Source: Primulina eburnea
Taxonomy: Eukaryota; Streptophyta; Magnoliopsida; Lamiales; Gesneriaceae
Length of the DNA stretch: 64,000 bases
Assembly (NCBI RefSeq): GCF_022965805.1
Contig: NC_133104.1
Coordinates: 24,610,069 to 24,674,068, forward strand
Direction of reading: 5' to 3'
Translations under genes and position numbers: made by a program
Shown: piece by piece, positions 10,380 to 19,295 of the stretch
Position numbering within the stretch: the stretch's first letter is position 1
Layout of the letters: every line of letters starts with the position of its first letter
The notes under the pieces: model-generated
The model's input: the letters and a program-made list of their open reading frames with translations, nothing else
Told to the model about the DNA's origin: nothing
Databases searched by the model: none

Positions 10380-10925
10380 CTATGAGTCGAGGATATGCTT
10401 CCCATCCAATTTTCTTATAAATTGGCAAACAGGGTCTTTTTTAGTCAGATTCCCAAGACTATGACGCTCATCTTGGAATTGTTTCCATAAACGGAGAAGT
10501 TCAATATGCACATGTCCACTAGAATGCGTCTCAAGAGTCAATAAGATGTTATCTAAAGACTCCTTACTCAGCCCATTCTTAATGAAACCAATTTTATCTT
10601 CTCTGTTATCGGAAACACATCCCAAAGATCTGCATCGTTTGTCACAAGTCCATCTTGCACACTTATGACATACCCCTAACCTTTTGGCCCTTCGTTTTTT
10701 CGCATAAGTGCTTTTTCCTAATCCAGGCAAATATCGAATAAGCAATGATTGTGGAACTTCTCCTCCTAATCGGACCTTAGCTTCTATTACAAGACGAATA
10801 TCTTCTGGAATTCCTTTTTGCATTAACAATCTCAATCTTTCACACCTTCCTGCATAAATTTTTCTTAGAACATTTTCAGAAACAGAGGGAAAATATTTAC
10901 AAATTTTTGAGAGAATTTCATCCAT
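10380..10925 (-). CDS. Cys-rich basic protein resembling carlavirus nucleic-acid-binding proteins, inside the Athila element
   Basis: The 181-residue ORF has a helical, leucine-rich N-terminal part. A segment reading GIPEDIRLVIEAK (38-50) leads to STYAKKRRAKRLG (72-84), and a cysteine cluster follows at once: C86, C89, C94, C98, C103. A short YA(K/R)(K/R)RRA basic block directly before a zinc-finger-like CX2C...CX4C, with a FIxxG segment behind it (114-118), is the layout I recognise from the cysteine-rich protein of carlaviruses. Those proteins bind nucleic acid and in several cases suppress RNA silencing. The loop between the cysteine pairs is shorter here, and a C-terminal part (119-181) is unassigned. 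It shares orientation and position with the LOG-like ORF, between pol and the 3' LTR. The ATG context is CAAAATGG. The family call is by eye and could be wrong. Confidence 0.6.
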   Translation of the reverse strand: MDEILSKICKYFPSVSENVLRKIYAGRCERLRLLMQKGIPEDIRLVIEAKVRLGGEVPQSLLIRYLPGLGKSTYAKKRRAKRLGVCHKCARWTCDKRCRSLGCVSDNREDKIGFIKNGLSKESLDNILLTLETHSSGHVHIELLRLWKQFQDERHSLGNLTKKDPVCQFIRKLDGKHILDS

Positions 10926-10984
10926 TTTGAAAAGAAAAGAAATGATTTTTTTTTATTTTTTGTATCAGCAATTGTGGGAAACTG

Positions 10985-11034
10985 ATTTAACCGACTATGA
11001 GAGTCACGGAGTACCGTTATCCGCCATTTAACCG
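10985..11034 (-). promoter_or_regulatory. Pair of identical 9-mers upstream of the Cys-rich ORF
   Basis: CGGTTAAAT (minus strand) occurs twice, at 10985-10993 and 11026-11034, in a less AT-rich island between the end of pol and the Cys-rich ORF. A promoter or RNA signal is possible but unproven. Confidence 0.3.
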
Positions 11035-11058
11035 GTAAAATAAAAAGATTAAGGAAAC

Positions 11059-11080
11059 CTGAAAAACAAACAAAATTAAA
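11059..11080 (-). promoter_or_regulatory. Candidate splice acceptor between pol and the Cys-rich ORF
   Basis: On the minus strand TTTTGTTTGTTTTTCAG lies just after the pol stop and about 135 bases before the ATG at 10925. Env-like frames of retroelements in this position are commonly expressed from spliced RNA. The call is by motif only. Confidence 0.4.
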
Positions 11081-11094
11081 TGCAACATAAAAAT

Positions 11095-11754
11095 TTAAGG
11101 ATCAGAAAGGGAAATAAACTCTTCTTGAAAGATTTCATTTTCCAAAAATGGTTTAAGCCTTTGTCCATTCACTTTAAAAACATCACCATTTTTAGAATTT
11201 TCAATATCCACAGCTCCATAAGGATACACATGCTTTACAACATATGGGCCTGTCCATCTTGATCGTAATTTGCCTGGGAATATGTGAAGTCGAGAATTAT
11301 AAAGCAAAACTTTTTTACCAATCTCAAAAGATTTTCTAAGAATTGTTTTATCATGAAATGATTTGATTTTTGCTTTATAAATCCTTGAATTCTCATACGC
11401 ATCATTTCTGAGTTCATCAAGTTCATTAAGTTGCAATTTACGCAATTTGTTGGCATCATCCATGCTTGAATTTAAAGTTTTGATCGCCCAATAAGCTTTA
11501 TGTTCCAATTCTACAGACAAATGACAATGTTTTCCATAAACCAACCTATAGGGAGACATATTCAATGATGTTTTAAAAGCTGTTCGATATGCCCAAAGTG
11601 CATCATTAAGTCGCAGAGACCAATCTTTTCTATTTAAGTTAACAGTTTTTTCCAAAATTTGCTTTATCTCCCTATTAGCTAATTCAACTTGTCCATTTGT
11701 TTGAGGATGATAAGGAGTAGTTACTTTGTGAGTAATACCATATTTTTTCATTAA
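11095..11754 (-). pseudogene. C-terminal part of the Athila integrase (separated by a frameshift)
   Basis: The frame opens with KKYGITHKV and [17 protein letters not shown]. The Glu of this block is the last of the DDE catalytic triad. It continues through [16 protein letters not shown] and the C-terminal RWTGPYVV segment typical of Athila integrases. It is out of frame with the upstream pol ORF because of one extra T in a T run near 11777-11781. Without that shift the integrase would be complete. Confidence 0.85.
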
Positions 11755-14700
11755 TGAAGCAAATGGTTTATTAAAAAGTGAGTTCCCCCATCACTTATCA
11801 TAGCTCGAGGAATTCCGAATCTACTAAAAATATTTTCTTTCAAAAATTTGATGACGATTTTATGATCATTTGTTCGACATGGAATTGCCTCTATCCATTT
11901 GGAAACGTAATCTACTGCAACTAAAATATACAAGTATCCAAACGACGGTGGAAAAGGTCCCATAAAATCAATTCCCCAACAGTCAAAGATTTCAATTTCA
12001 ATGATAGGATTCAAAGGCATCATGTTTCTTTTTGAAATTGCACCCAATTTTTGACAATTTTCAAAGATCTTGCAGATTTCGTGGGTGTCTTTAAACAAAG
12101 TGGGCCAATAAAATCCACACTGCAAAATTTTTGCAGCCGTTTTCTTTGAAGAAAAATGTCCTCCGCATGCTTCTGAATGACAAAATTTAATGACACTACT
12201 TACCTCATTGTCGGGTATGCAACGTCGAAAAATTTGATCTGGACAGTACTTGAACAGATACGGATCATCCCAATAAAAGTTTTTTACCTCATTCAAAAAT
12301 TTTCTCTTATCTTGGGAACTCCATTGCGGTGGCATTTTTCCTGTCACAAGAAAATTTACTATGTTAGCAAACCAAGGTGTAGTAGTAACTGAAAATAGAT
12401 GTTCATAAGGAAAATTATCGTTAATTGGTGTTATTTCAAAAGATGATCCTGTTACTAGTCTCGATAAATGATCGGCTACAACAATCTCGGTTCCTTTTTT
12501 ATCTTTGATCACAATGTCAAATTCTTGGAGCAACAAAATCCATCGTATCAGTCGTGGCTTTGCTTCCTGTTTCGTCAACAAATATCTAATAGTAGAATGA
12601 TCAGTAAACACAATAGTCGTTGATCCAATCAAATAAGAACGAAATTTATCTAATGCAAATATTACAGCAAGTAGTTCTTTTTCAGTTGTGGAGTAATTCA
12701 TTTGAGCATTGTTTAAAGTTCTACTTGCATAATATATCACATAAGGCTTACCGTTTCTTCTTTGACCCAGTACTGCACCGACTGCATAATCACTCGCGTC
12801 GCACATGATTTCAAATGGTAAAGACCAATCAGGAGGATGCATGATAGGAGCTGATGTTAAATGTCGAATGATTTTATCAAAAGCATTTTGACATTCTTGA
12901 GTCCACTCAAATGCAGGGTCTTTTGTTAAGAGGTTACAAATGGGTTTAGAGATTAAACTAAAGTCCTTTATAAACCTCCTATAAAATCCAGCATGTCCCA
13001 AAAATGAGCGAATTTCTTTAATGGTTTTTGGAGGGGGTAAATTGGCAATGACATCGACTTTTGCTTTATCAACTTCAATTCCATGAGATGACACGACATG
13101 TCCCAAAACAATTCCAGAAGTAATCATGTAATGACATTTTTCCCAATTTAAAATAAGACCTTTTTCCTCGCATCTTTTTAAAACTTTTTCCAAATTTTCA
13201 AGACAATTATCAAATGTATTCCCAAAGACAGTTAAATCATCCATGAAAATTTCCAAAAAATTTTCAACCATGTCGCAAAAAATGCTTAGCATACATCTTT
13301 GAAATGTTGCTGGGGCATTGCATAATCCAAATGGCATCCTTCTAAATGCAAATGTTCCAAAAGGACATGTGAATGTAGTTTTATCTTGATCTTCGAGTGC
13401 AATGGGAATTTGATAATAGCCTGAATATCCATCAAGAAAATAGTAGTATGGATGACCTGCTGCTCTTTCTAAAATTTGATCCAAAAATGGTAATGGAAAA
13501 TGATCTTTTCTAGTGGCATCATTTAATTTTCTATAGTCAATACACATCCGCCAACTAGATGGGACTCGACTTGTTAACAATTCACCTTTTTCATTTTTTA
13601 TCACTGTGATGCCAGATTTTTTTGGAACTACTTGTGTTGGGCTTACCCACTTACTATCAGAAATGGGGTAGATAATCCCAACATCAAGTAGTTTGAGAAC
13701 TTCAGTTTTCACAACATCTTTCATGTGTGGATTTAATCTCCTTTGTGGTTGTTGAGATGTTTTTGCATTTTCTTCTAAATGAATTTTGTGTGTGCAAATT
13801 AGTAGATTAATGCCCTTAAGATCTTTTAGTGTCCAACCAATTGCATTTTTATGTCTTTTAAGCATATCAACTAATTTACCTTCTTGATCACTTTCTAGTT
13901 TGGAAGAAATTACCACTGGATATGTTTCATCTTCTCCAAGAAATGCATACTTCAATTCTTCTGGCAAGGGTTTTAACTCCAATATTGGTGGTTCGTCTTT
14001 GTTCTCATATTTTGCATCAAATTCTTTCTCTGATCCTGTTAACGAGTGATACCTGATAAAATCATCAAGATCAATTTCAATATTTTCTTTAACAGTTTCA
14101 ATTGAACAAATATCTAATTGATCACGAGTACTCCCTTCTTGAATGTTTTCTTCCACAAGAGTTTCAATAAGATTTTCATCTTCACTTTCATCTCCTTTGT
14201 CATGTGGTTGCTTACAAAGATTAAAAACATTGAGCTCCAAGGTCATGTTACCAAATGACAACTTCATTATTCCATTCCTGCAATTTATAAGAGCATTAGA
14301 AGTTGCTAAAAATGGACGACCCAAAATTACAGGCATTGCATTACAAGTTTCGATAGGTTGTGTATCTAAAACTATGAAATAGACAGGATATACAAAGTTA
14401 TCAACTTGGACCAACACGTCTTCTACCATACCTCTTGGCACTTTAACAGATCTATCGGCAAGTAAAAGTGTTACCGAAGTAGGTTTTAACTCGCCTAGAT
14501 TGAGTTCTTGATAAACTGAATATGGAAGTAAATTCACACTAGCTCCAAGATCAAGCAAGGCTTTTTTAATCTTTCGTTCTCCAATAATACAAGAAATAGT
14601 AGGACAACCAGGGTCTTTGTATTTCAAAGCATTATTATTTTGAATGATTGCACTTACTTGTTCTGCTAAAAATGCTTTCTTTTTTACATTAAATTTTCTT

Positions 14701-15248
14701 TTCACAGTGCACAAGTCTTTCAAAAATTTGGCATATGATGGTACCTGTTTTATTGCATCTAATAAAAGAATATTAACTTTTACTTGTTTAAAAATATCAT
14801 ATATATCAGAATTCAAATTTGATTTTTTTGTATTTTTCAATGCATGAGGGAATGGTGGTGACACTGTCTGTTGAACCTCCTCTTCGCAAGTTATGGGTTC
14901 CACTTCCTTACCCTTTGGAGTTGATTTATCATCATCTTCACAAGGTTCAAGAATGGATTTTTCCACAACCTTACCTCTTCGAAGGGCAATAACATATTTT
15001 ACCTGATCCATCGGTTGAGTTCCAGAAGTTCCACTTTGTGTATGATGATCCTTGGGATTAGGCAGAGGTTGTGAAGGAAATTTACCTTTTTCACGAACAT
15101 TAAGTGCAGATGCAAATTTAGCAAGAGTATCTTTCAAATCTGTCATGGTTTGAGCAGTTTGAGTATTGATAGACTCTTGCTTTGCAATGAAAGAATTCAA
15201 TGTATCTTCCAAATTTCTTTTCGACGGAGGAACATAAGGTGCATAATT
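11751..15248 (-). CDS. Athila pol: protease, reverse transcriptase, RNase H, integrase N-terminal and core parts
   Basis: More than 1150 codons are open. Residue numbers count from the TTG at 15212. The Athila-type [10 protein letters not shown] block lies near 158, the protease motif LLDLGAS near 219, RT with [10 protein letters not shown] and a catalytic FMDD near 655, RNase H with [14 protein letters not shown], the integrase HHCC zinc finger near 1015 and the first two catalytic Asp ([17 protein letters not shown]). The frame is the same as gag. Gag and pol are separated only by one TAA at 15249-15251, so no ATG start is needed if that stop is read through or is a recent mutation. The ORF ends at a frameshift in integrase. 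Confidence 0.9.
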   Translation of the reverse strand, partial: NYAPYVPPSKRNLEDTLNSFIAKQESINTQTAQTMTDLKDTLAKFASALNVREKGKFPSQPLPNPKDHHTQSGTSGTQPMDQVKYVIALRRGKVVEKSILEPCEDDDKSTPKGKEVEPITCEEEVQQTVSPPFPHALKNTKKSNLNSDIYDIFKQVKVNILLLDAIKQVPSYAKFLKDLCTVKRKFNVKKKAFLAEQVSAIIQNNNALKYKDPGCPTISCIIGERKIKKALLDLGASVNLLPYSVYQELNLGELKPTSVTLLLADRSVKVPRGMVEDVLVQVDNFVYPVYFIVLDTQPIETCNAMPVILGRPFLATSNALINCRNGIMKLSFGNMTLELNVFNLCKQPHDKGDESEDENLIETLVEENIQEGSTRDQLDICSIETVKENIEIDLDDFIRYHSLTGSEKEFDAKYENKDEPPILELKPLPEELKYAFLGEDETYPVVISSKLESDQEGKLVDMLKRHKNAIGWTLKDLKGINLLICTHKIHLEENAKTSQQPQRRLNPHMKDVVKTEVLKLLDVGIIYPISDSKWVSPTQVVPKKSGITVIKNEKGELLTSRVPSSWRMCIDYRKLNDATRKDHFPLPFLDQILERAAGHPYYYFLDGYSGYYQIPIALEDQDKTTFTCPFGTFAFRRMPFGLCNAPATFQRCMLSIFCDMVENFLEIFMDDLTVFGNTFDNCLENLEKVLKRCEEKGLILNWEKCHYMITSGIVLGHVVSSHGIEVDKAKVDVIANLPPPKTIKEIRSFLGHAGFYRRFIKDFSLISKPICNLLTKDPAFEWTQECQNAFDKIIRHLTSAPIMHPPDWSLPFEIMCDASDYAVGAVLGQRRNGKPYVIYYASRTLNNAQMNYSTTEKELLAVIFALDKFRSYLIGSTTIVFTDHSTIRYLLTKQEAKPRLIRWILLLQEFDIVIKDKKGTEIVVADHLSRLVTGSSFEITPINDNFPYEHLFSVTTTPWFANIVNFLVTGKMPPQWSSQDKRKFLNEVKNFYWDDPYLFKYCPDQIFRRCIPDNEVSSVIKFCHSEACGGHFSSKKTAAKILQCGFYWPTLFKDTHEICKIFENCQKLGAISKRNMMPLNPIIEIEIFDCWGIDFMGPFPPSFGYLYILVAVDYVSKWIEAIPCRTNDHKIVIKFLKENIFSRFGIPRAMISDGGTHFLINHLLH

Positions 15249-16406
15249 TTAAAAATTTTGTTGATTTTGAAAATTTGGTTGCGGAAATTGTGCAGCATTA
15301 TCATTCCTCCAACTAAAATTTGGATGGTTTCGCCAACCTGGATTGTAATTTTGAGAAAATGGTTCAAAATTCGGCCTTTTGAAATTGTTCAAAATATTGG
15401 CTTGTTCATGGAGACATTCTTTAAAAGAGGGAAAAGTGGGACAATCTTTTGTAAAATGATCACTTGTATCACAGATGTGACACGCAATTTCTTGAACAGA
15501 TTTTAATTGACCATTCTTTTTCAATTCAAGTGCCTCAACTTTTCTTGCCAAAGAGGTAAATCTAGCTTGAAGATCATGTTCATCTTTGAGAGTGTACATA
15601 CCTCCACCAGATGTAGGAGATTGAATCTTGTTTGATGGTTCGATTGTACCTATAGTGTCCCAATTTTGAGCATTTTCAGCTAATGAATCGAGATACTCAA
15701 TTGCCTCGTTTGGATCTTTATCTTCAAATGTTCCATTACACATAAATTCAACCATTTGCCTATATTTAGGTGTTAAGCCTTCATAAAATTGAGAAACAAC
15801 TCTCCAAATTTCAAAACCATGATGTGGACAAAGATTAAGCAATTCTTTGTATCTATCCCAACACTGATAAAAAGTTTCTCCTTGTTTTTGAGTGAAAGTG
15901 ATGATTTGCCTTTTGAAAGAATTTGTTCTATGAGATGGAAAAAACTTTTTCAAAAATTGTTGTTGCAATTCATCCCAAGTTCGAATAGATCCCGATCTAA
16001 GATTTTGTAGCCAAGTTTTAGCTTTATCTTTTAAAGAAAAAGGAAAAAGTTTAAGGCGAATGGTGTTCATGCTACAATTTAGATCATTATATGTGTTGCA
16101 CACTTCTTCAAACTTTCGTAAATGCATGTATGGATTTTCAGAATCTAAGCCATGAAAGTTGGGTAAAAGTTGGATAATACCAGGCTTAAAATTGAAATGA
16201 GATGCATCAGGGGGAAAAACTAGACATGAAGGTGCACTAGTACGTGTAGGATTCATGTGATCTCTAAGTGTTCTTCGTCTATCATGATCATGTTGAGATT
16301 GAATTTCATCTTCATTTTCTTGGATGGGTTCTTCCACCATGTTTTGTAAAAATAAAGGGTTATTTCGAATGAGTCGACCACTAAGTGTACGTGACCAAAT
16401 GCTCAT
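15249..16406 (-). CDS. Athila gag
   Basis: The chosen start is the ATG at 16406 (MSIWSRTLSGR). An upstream in-frame ATG at 16463 would add 19 mostly hydrophobic residues. The protein holds the Retrotrans_gag core (YMHLRKFEEVC, FPFSLKDKAKTWL, FLKKFFPSHRT, CPHHGFE) that matches the Athila type, then a zinc knuckle CHICDTSDHFTKDC (CX2CX4HX4C), and it ends in an Asn/Gln-rich tail. It forms the particle that packages element RNA. It starts about 110 bases after the primer-binding site and ends in TAA, in the same frame as pol. Confidence 0.9.
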   Translation of the reverse strand: MSIWSRTLSGRLIRNNPLFLQNMVEEPIQENEDEIQSQHDHDRRRTLRDHMNPTRTSAPSCLVFPPDASHFNFKPGIIQLLPNFHGLDSENPYMHLRKFEEVCNTYNDLNCSMNTIRLKLFPFSLKDKAKTWLQNLRSGSIRTWDELQQQFLKKFFPSHRTNSFKRQIITFTQKQGETFYQCWDRYKELLNLCPHHGFEIWRVVSQFYEGLTPKYRQMVEFMCNGTFEDKDPNEAIEYLDSLAENAQNWDTIGTIEPSNKIQSPTSGGGMYTLKDEHDLQARFTSLARKVEALELKKNGQLKSVQEIACHICDTSDHFTKDCPTFPSFKECLHEQANILNNFKRPNFEPFSQNYNPGWRNHPNFSWRNDNAAQFPQPNFQNQQNF

Positions 16407-16516
16407 GGAAATACAAATGCAAATGCAAAAGAATAAAACCACACAAAAGCAATAAAAATTCAAATAAAGAAAAATAAACTATAAACAATATTAAATAAAC
16501 TTGAAATTAAAATATA

Positions 16517-16535
16517 CTTCCCGGCAACGGCGCCA
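16517..16535 (-). other. Primer-binding site of the Athila element
   Basis: TGGCGCCGTTGCCGGGAAG on the minus strand lies six bases inside the 5' LTR. TGGCGCCGTTGCCGGGG-type sites are typical of the Athila and Tat lineages. Confidence 0.88.
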
Positions 16536-16541
16536 AAAACT

Positions 16542-18121
16542 TGTTGCGACTTTGATTGTTGCACTCCCAAGAGCAGGTTGTCCACAAGTAATATAATTCG
16601 GTGAGTCCGAATATCGTATCCACAGGGAAGCTAAGGTAATTACAAGTCCACTACAATGTCTTTTTGTTTTGTTTTTGTTTTTGTTTCTTTTTAATTTTAA
16701 TTGTTTGAATATTTAATGGGTAAATTTTAATTGTTCAAATTTTAATTTAAGTAGTTGAGATTAAAGGATCCACTCTTGGTATTTTAATAAAGTTAACATT
16801 AACGAACAATATTGAAATCCACTTAATAAAATGGTTCCAATATATTAAATAATCATATTTATATTATGTTATAAATTATTATCTCATAAATATATAATAT
16901 ATACCAAAACTTATAAATGTGGTCAAGTATTTATTGTGCTATATATATTTGTAAACACTAAATAAAGGTTCCCACTTTAAATGGTTGGTAAAACCAAACT
17001 AACATTTAAATGCTACCAAGAAAATATTATTATGATATATTTATATATAGTAAATCAAGGAATCCAAGTTAAATGGTTGGTAAAACCAAACTAACATTTA
17101 AATGGTTCCAAGAATTTAATATTATAATATATTTATATATAATAAATCAAGGCATCCACTTTAAATGGTTGGTAATACCAAACTAACATTTAAATGGTTC
17201 CAAGAATTTAGTGTAACATATAGCAACAATAAATCAAAACTCCCACTTATAAGTAAGGTATAAAAATACTTGAAGAAATAAATATAACATAAACAATAAA
17301 TAAAGATTAAATAATATAAAACTTAGATTCTTACCTTATAATAACCTTATTATCATGCCAAGAGCTTCACCTTATCATCTCAACTTTAGGAAGTTAGCTA
17401 TTGATTATTCAAAGTGTAAAAGTTTGAATATGAAATTAACATGCTAATTATATTTAAATGAAGAAATAAAAGAAAAATATAGAGAGAAATATTATGAACT
17501 GAAAGATTTGTTCATAGAATGAGGGATATCCCAATACATTACAATGCACCCCTATTTATAGCCAAATTTGGGGAGACAACCACAAATAAAATATTATTTT
17601 TTACACATAAGTCTTCATTGGTGTTCCAAGAAATTAATATTATATTACACATCACTTTTGAAAATTTTCTTCTCCGAATTTTCTTCTTCACATAAAATGA
17701 AACATGTGGATAATTGAGTTGTCTAGTTGTGGTATTTTTTTCTGAATATTTGACCGAGTAATTTGAGAGATATGGTCAAAATACTAGAGCATGGTAAAAC
17801 TGCCACTCCTTTGGTAACTTTAATTGTTGCTTAATTTGATCCCACTTGTGAGAGGATTTTTATCTCATGCTTGGCAACAATATTGTAGATCTTATAATCA
17901 ACTTTCTACAGGTCCAAGAATCATCTTAGTCCCATTTGCAACGCCAAGGTTATTCTTGTTTTATCAAACCTGTAAAAAATAGTAAAAACTTATAATTACA
18001 CAACAACTTATATTTTATACAATTTATTATAAAACATATAATATTTAAACATTTAATAAAACAAAAACTATATATTTATATTATAAAACATTTAATTAAT
18101 GTACAATTTTTATGTTTATCA
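16542..18121 (-). repeat. 5' LTR of the Athila element
   Basis: This 1580-bp copy of 6715-8296 begins TGTTGCG and ends TTATCA (plus strand). The 92-bp triple repeat stands at 16960-17220. The two LTRs differ at about 25 positions by my count, plus one 2-bp indel in a TA tract. Confidence 0.93.
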
Positions 18122-18126
18122 TTTGA
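18122..18126. repeat. Target site duplication TTTGA, right copy
   Basis: It follows the LTR end directly and matches 6710-6714. The integrase frame of element A continues from here. Confidence 0.92.
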
Positions 18127-19262
18127 CTTGTCAGCAAGTCAAAGCAGAGCATCAAAGACCAGCGGGAAAATTGAAGCCACTCCCTATTCCCGAGTGGAAA
18201 TGAGAAAATATCACCATGGAATTTGTTGTGGGATTGCCAAAGATTGTTAAGGGATTGAACGCAATTTGGGTGATAGTAGATCGTCTTACGAAATCAGCGC
18301 ACTTTATACCTATTAAGACGACATTCACCATGATTCAGTATGCCGACTTGTATATTCGGGAGATAGTTCGGCTGCATGGGATTCCGGTATCCATCCTTTC
18401 TGACAGGGATCCGAGATTCACGTCATCTTTCTGGAAAAGTCTGCATGCAGCAATGGGGACCAAGTTATTGTTCAGTACAGCGTTCCACCCTCAGACCGAT
18501 GGCCAGTCGTAGAGAGTTATACAGATTTTTGAAGATCTACTGCGAGCTTGTGTTATTGATTTTCAAGGCAGTTGGGAACCAAAGCTACCTCTAGTGGAGT
18601 TCACCTACAATAATAGCTTCCAATCATCAATCGGGGTGGCTCCTTTTGAGGCACTTTATGGAAGGAAGTGTAGATCTCCTATTCATTGGGATGAGGTCGG
18701 AGAAAGAAGAGATATTGGTCCAAATGTGATTGAAGAGACAGCTGAGCTTGTAGTCAAAATTCGTGATAGAATGAAGACTGCACAAAGCCGACAAAAGAGT
18801 TATGCGGACAAAAGGCGAGGAGACTTAGAGTTTGCAGTGGGCGACCATGTATTTGTAAAAATAGCACCTATGAAGGATGTTATGCGCTTTGGCAAGAAGG
18901 GCAAGCTAAGTCCAAAATTTATTGGTCCATTCGAGATTTTGGAGAGAATTGGGACACTATCCTATAGAGTGGCGTTGCCACCAGTACTTTTAGGAGTTCA
19001 CAATGTGTTCCATATTTCAATGCTGCGGAAGTACATGTCAAATCCGTCGCATGTGCTTAATTATGAACCACTCCAACTAACTCCAAACATGACCTATGAG
19101 GAAAGACCTATCCAGATCTTAGCAAGGCAAGAAAGAAGATTGCGAAACAAAGTCATTCCAATGGTCAAGGTCAAGTGGTTGAATCACTCGGAAGAGGAAG
19201 CTACTTGGGAAACCGAGAGGGACTTGAAGAGTTGCTATCCAGATCTATTGGGTAAGTTCTAA
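18122..19262 (+). pseudogene. pol of element A, part 2: integrase core, C-terminal domain and chromodomain-like tail
   Basis: The sequence resumes with the cysteine end of the integrase zinc finger. It runs through the core ([32 protein letters not shown]) and the GPF(E/K)ILERIG and HNVFHISMLRKY segments. It ends with a group II chromodomain-like tail (VKVKWLNHSEEEATWETE) at 19262. TGA replaces a Trp codon near 18200, and TAG at 18510 replaces the codon of the catalytic Glu region. From 18594 the frame is open. Chromodomain-like tails direct integration to heterochromatin. Confidence 0.88.
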
Positions 19263-19281
19263 TTTCGAGGACAATTTATTT

Positions 19282-19295
19282 AAGGAGGGAAGAAT
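19282..19295 (+). other. Polypurine tract of element A
   Basis: AAGGAGGGAAGAAT directly precedes the TGTAAGGTCC start of the 3' LTR. Confidence 0.8.

Larger units (their letters stand above)
6715..18121 (-). mobile_element. Athila-type Ty3/gypsy retrotransposon (11.4 kb) carrying two accessory genes
   Basis: The element is bounded by LTRs starting TGTTGCG and ending TTATCA, with 5-bp TSDs. It reads on the minus strand: LTR 18121-16542, PBS, gag, pol, two extra ORFs, PPT, LTR 8296-6715. The gag and pol sequences have the Athila-lineage look: the protease is DLGAS, a [10 protein letters not shown] block precedes it, and the RT motif is FMDD. By eye the two LTRs differ at about 25 positions in 1.58 kb, which suggests a recent insertion. 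The pol frame has one in-frame TAA near its start and one frameshift in integrase. Both accessory ORFs are open. Confidence 0.92.

Noticed and set aside
9532..10925. Ordinary host LOG gene with a retrotransposon inserted beside it
   Set aside because: Both ORFs lie inside the LTR pair, whose outer TSDs match, and I see no second set of ends around them. They therefore moved with the element or entered it later without a visible trace.
6715..18121. Endogenous pararetrovirus (caulimovirid)
   Set aside because: LTRs, 5-bp TSDs, a PBS, a PPT and an integrase are present, and no movement protein is seen. It is an Athila-type Ty3 element.
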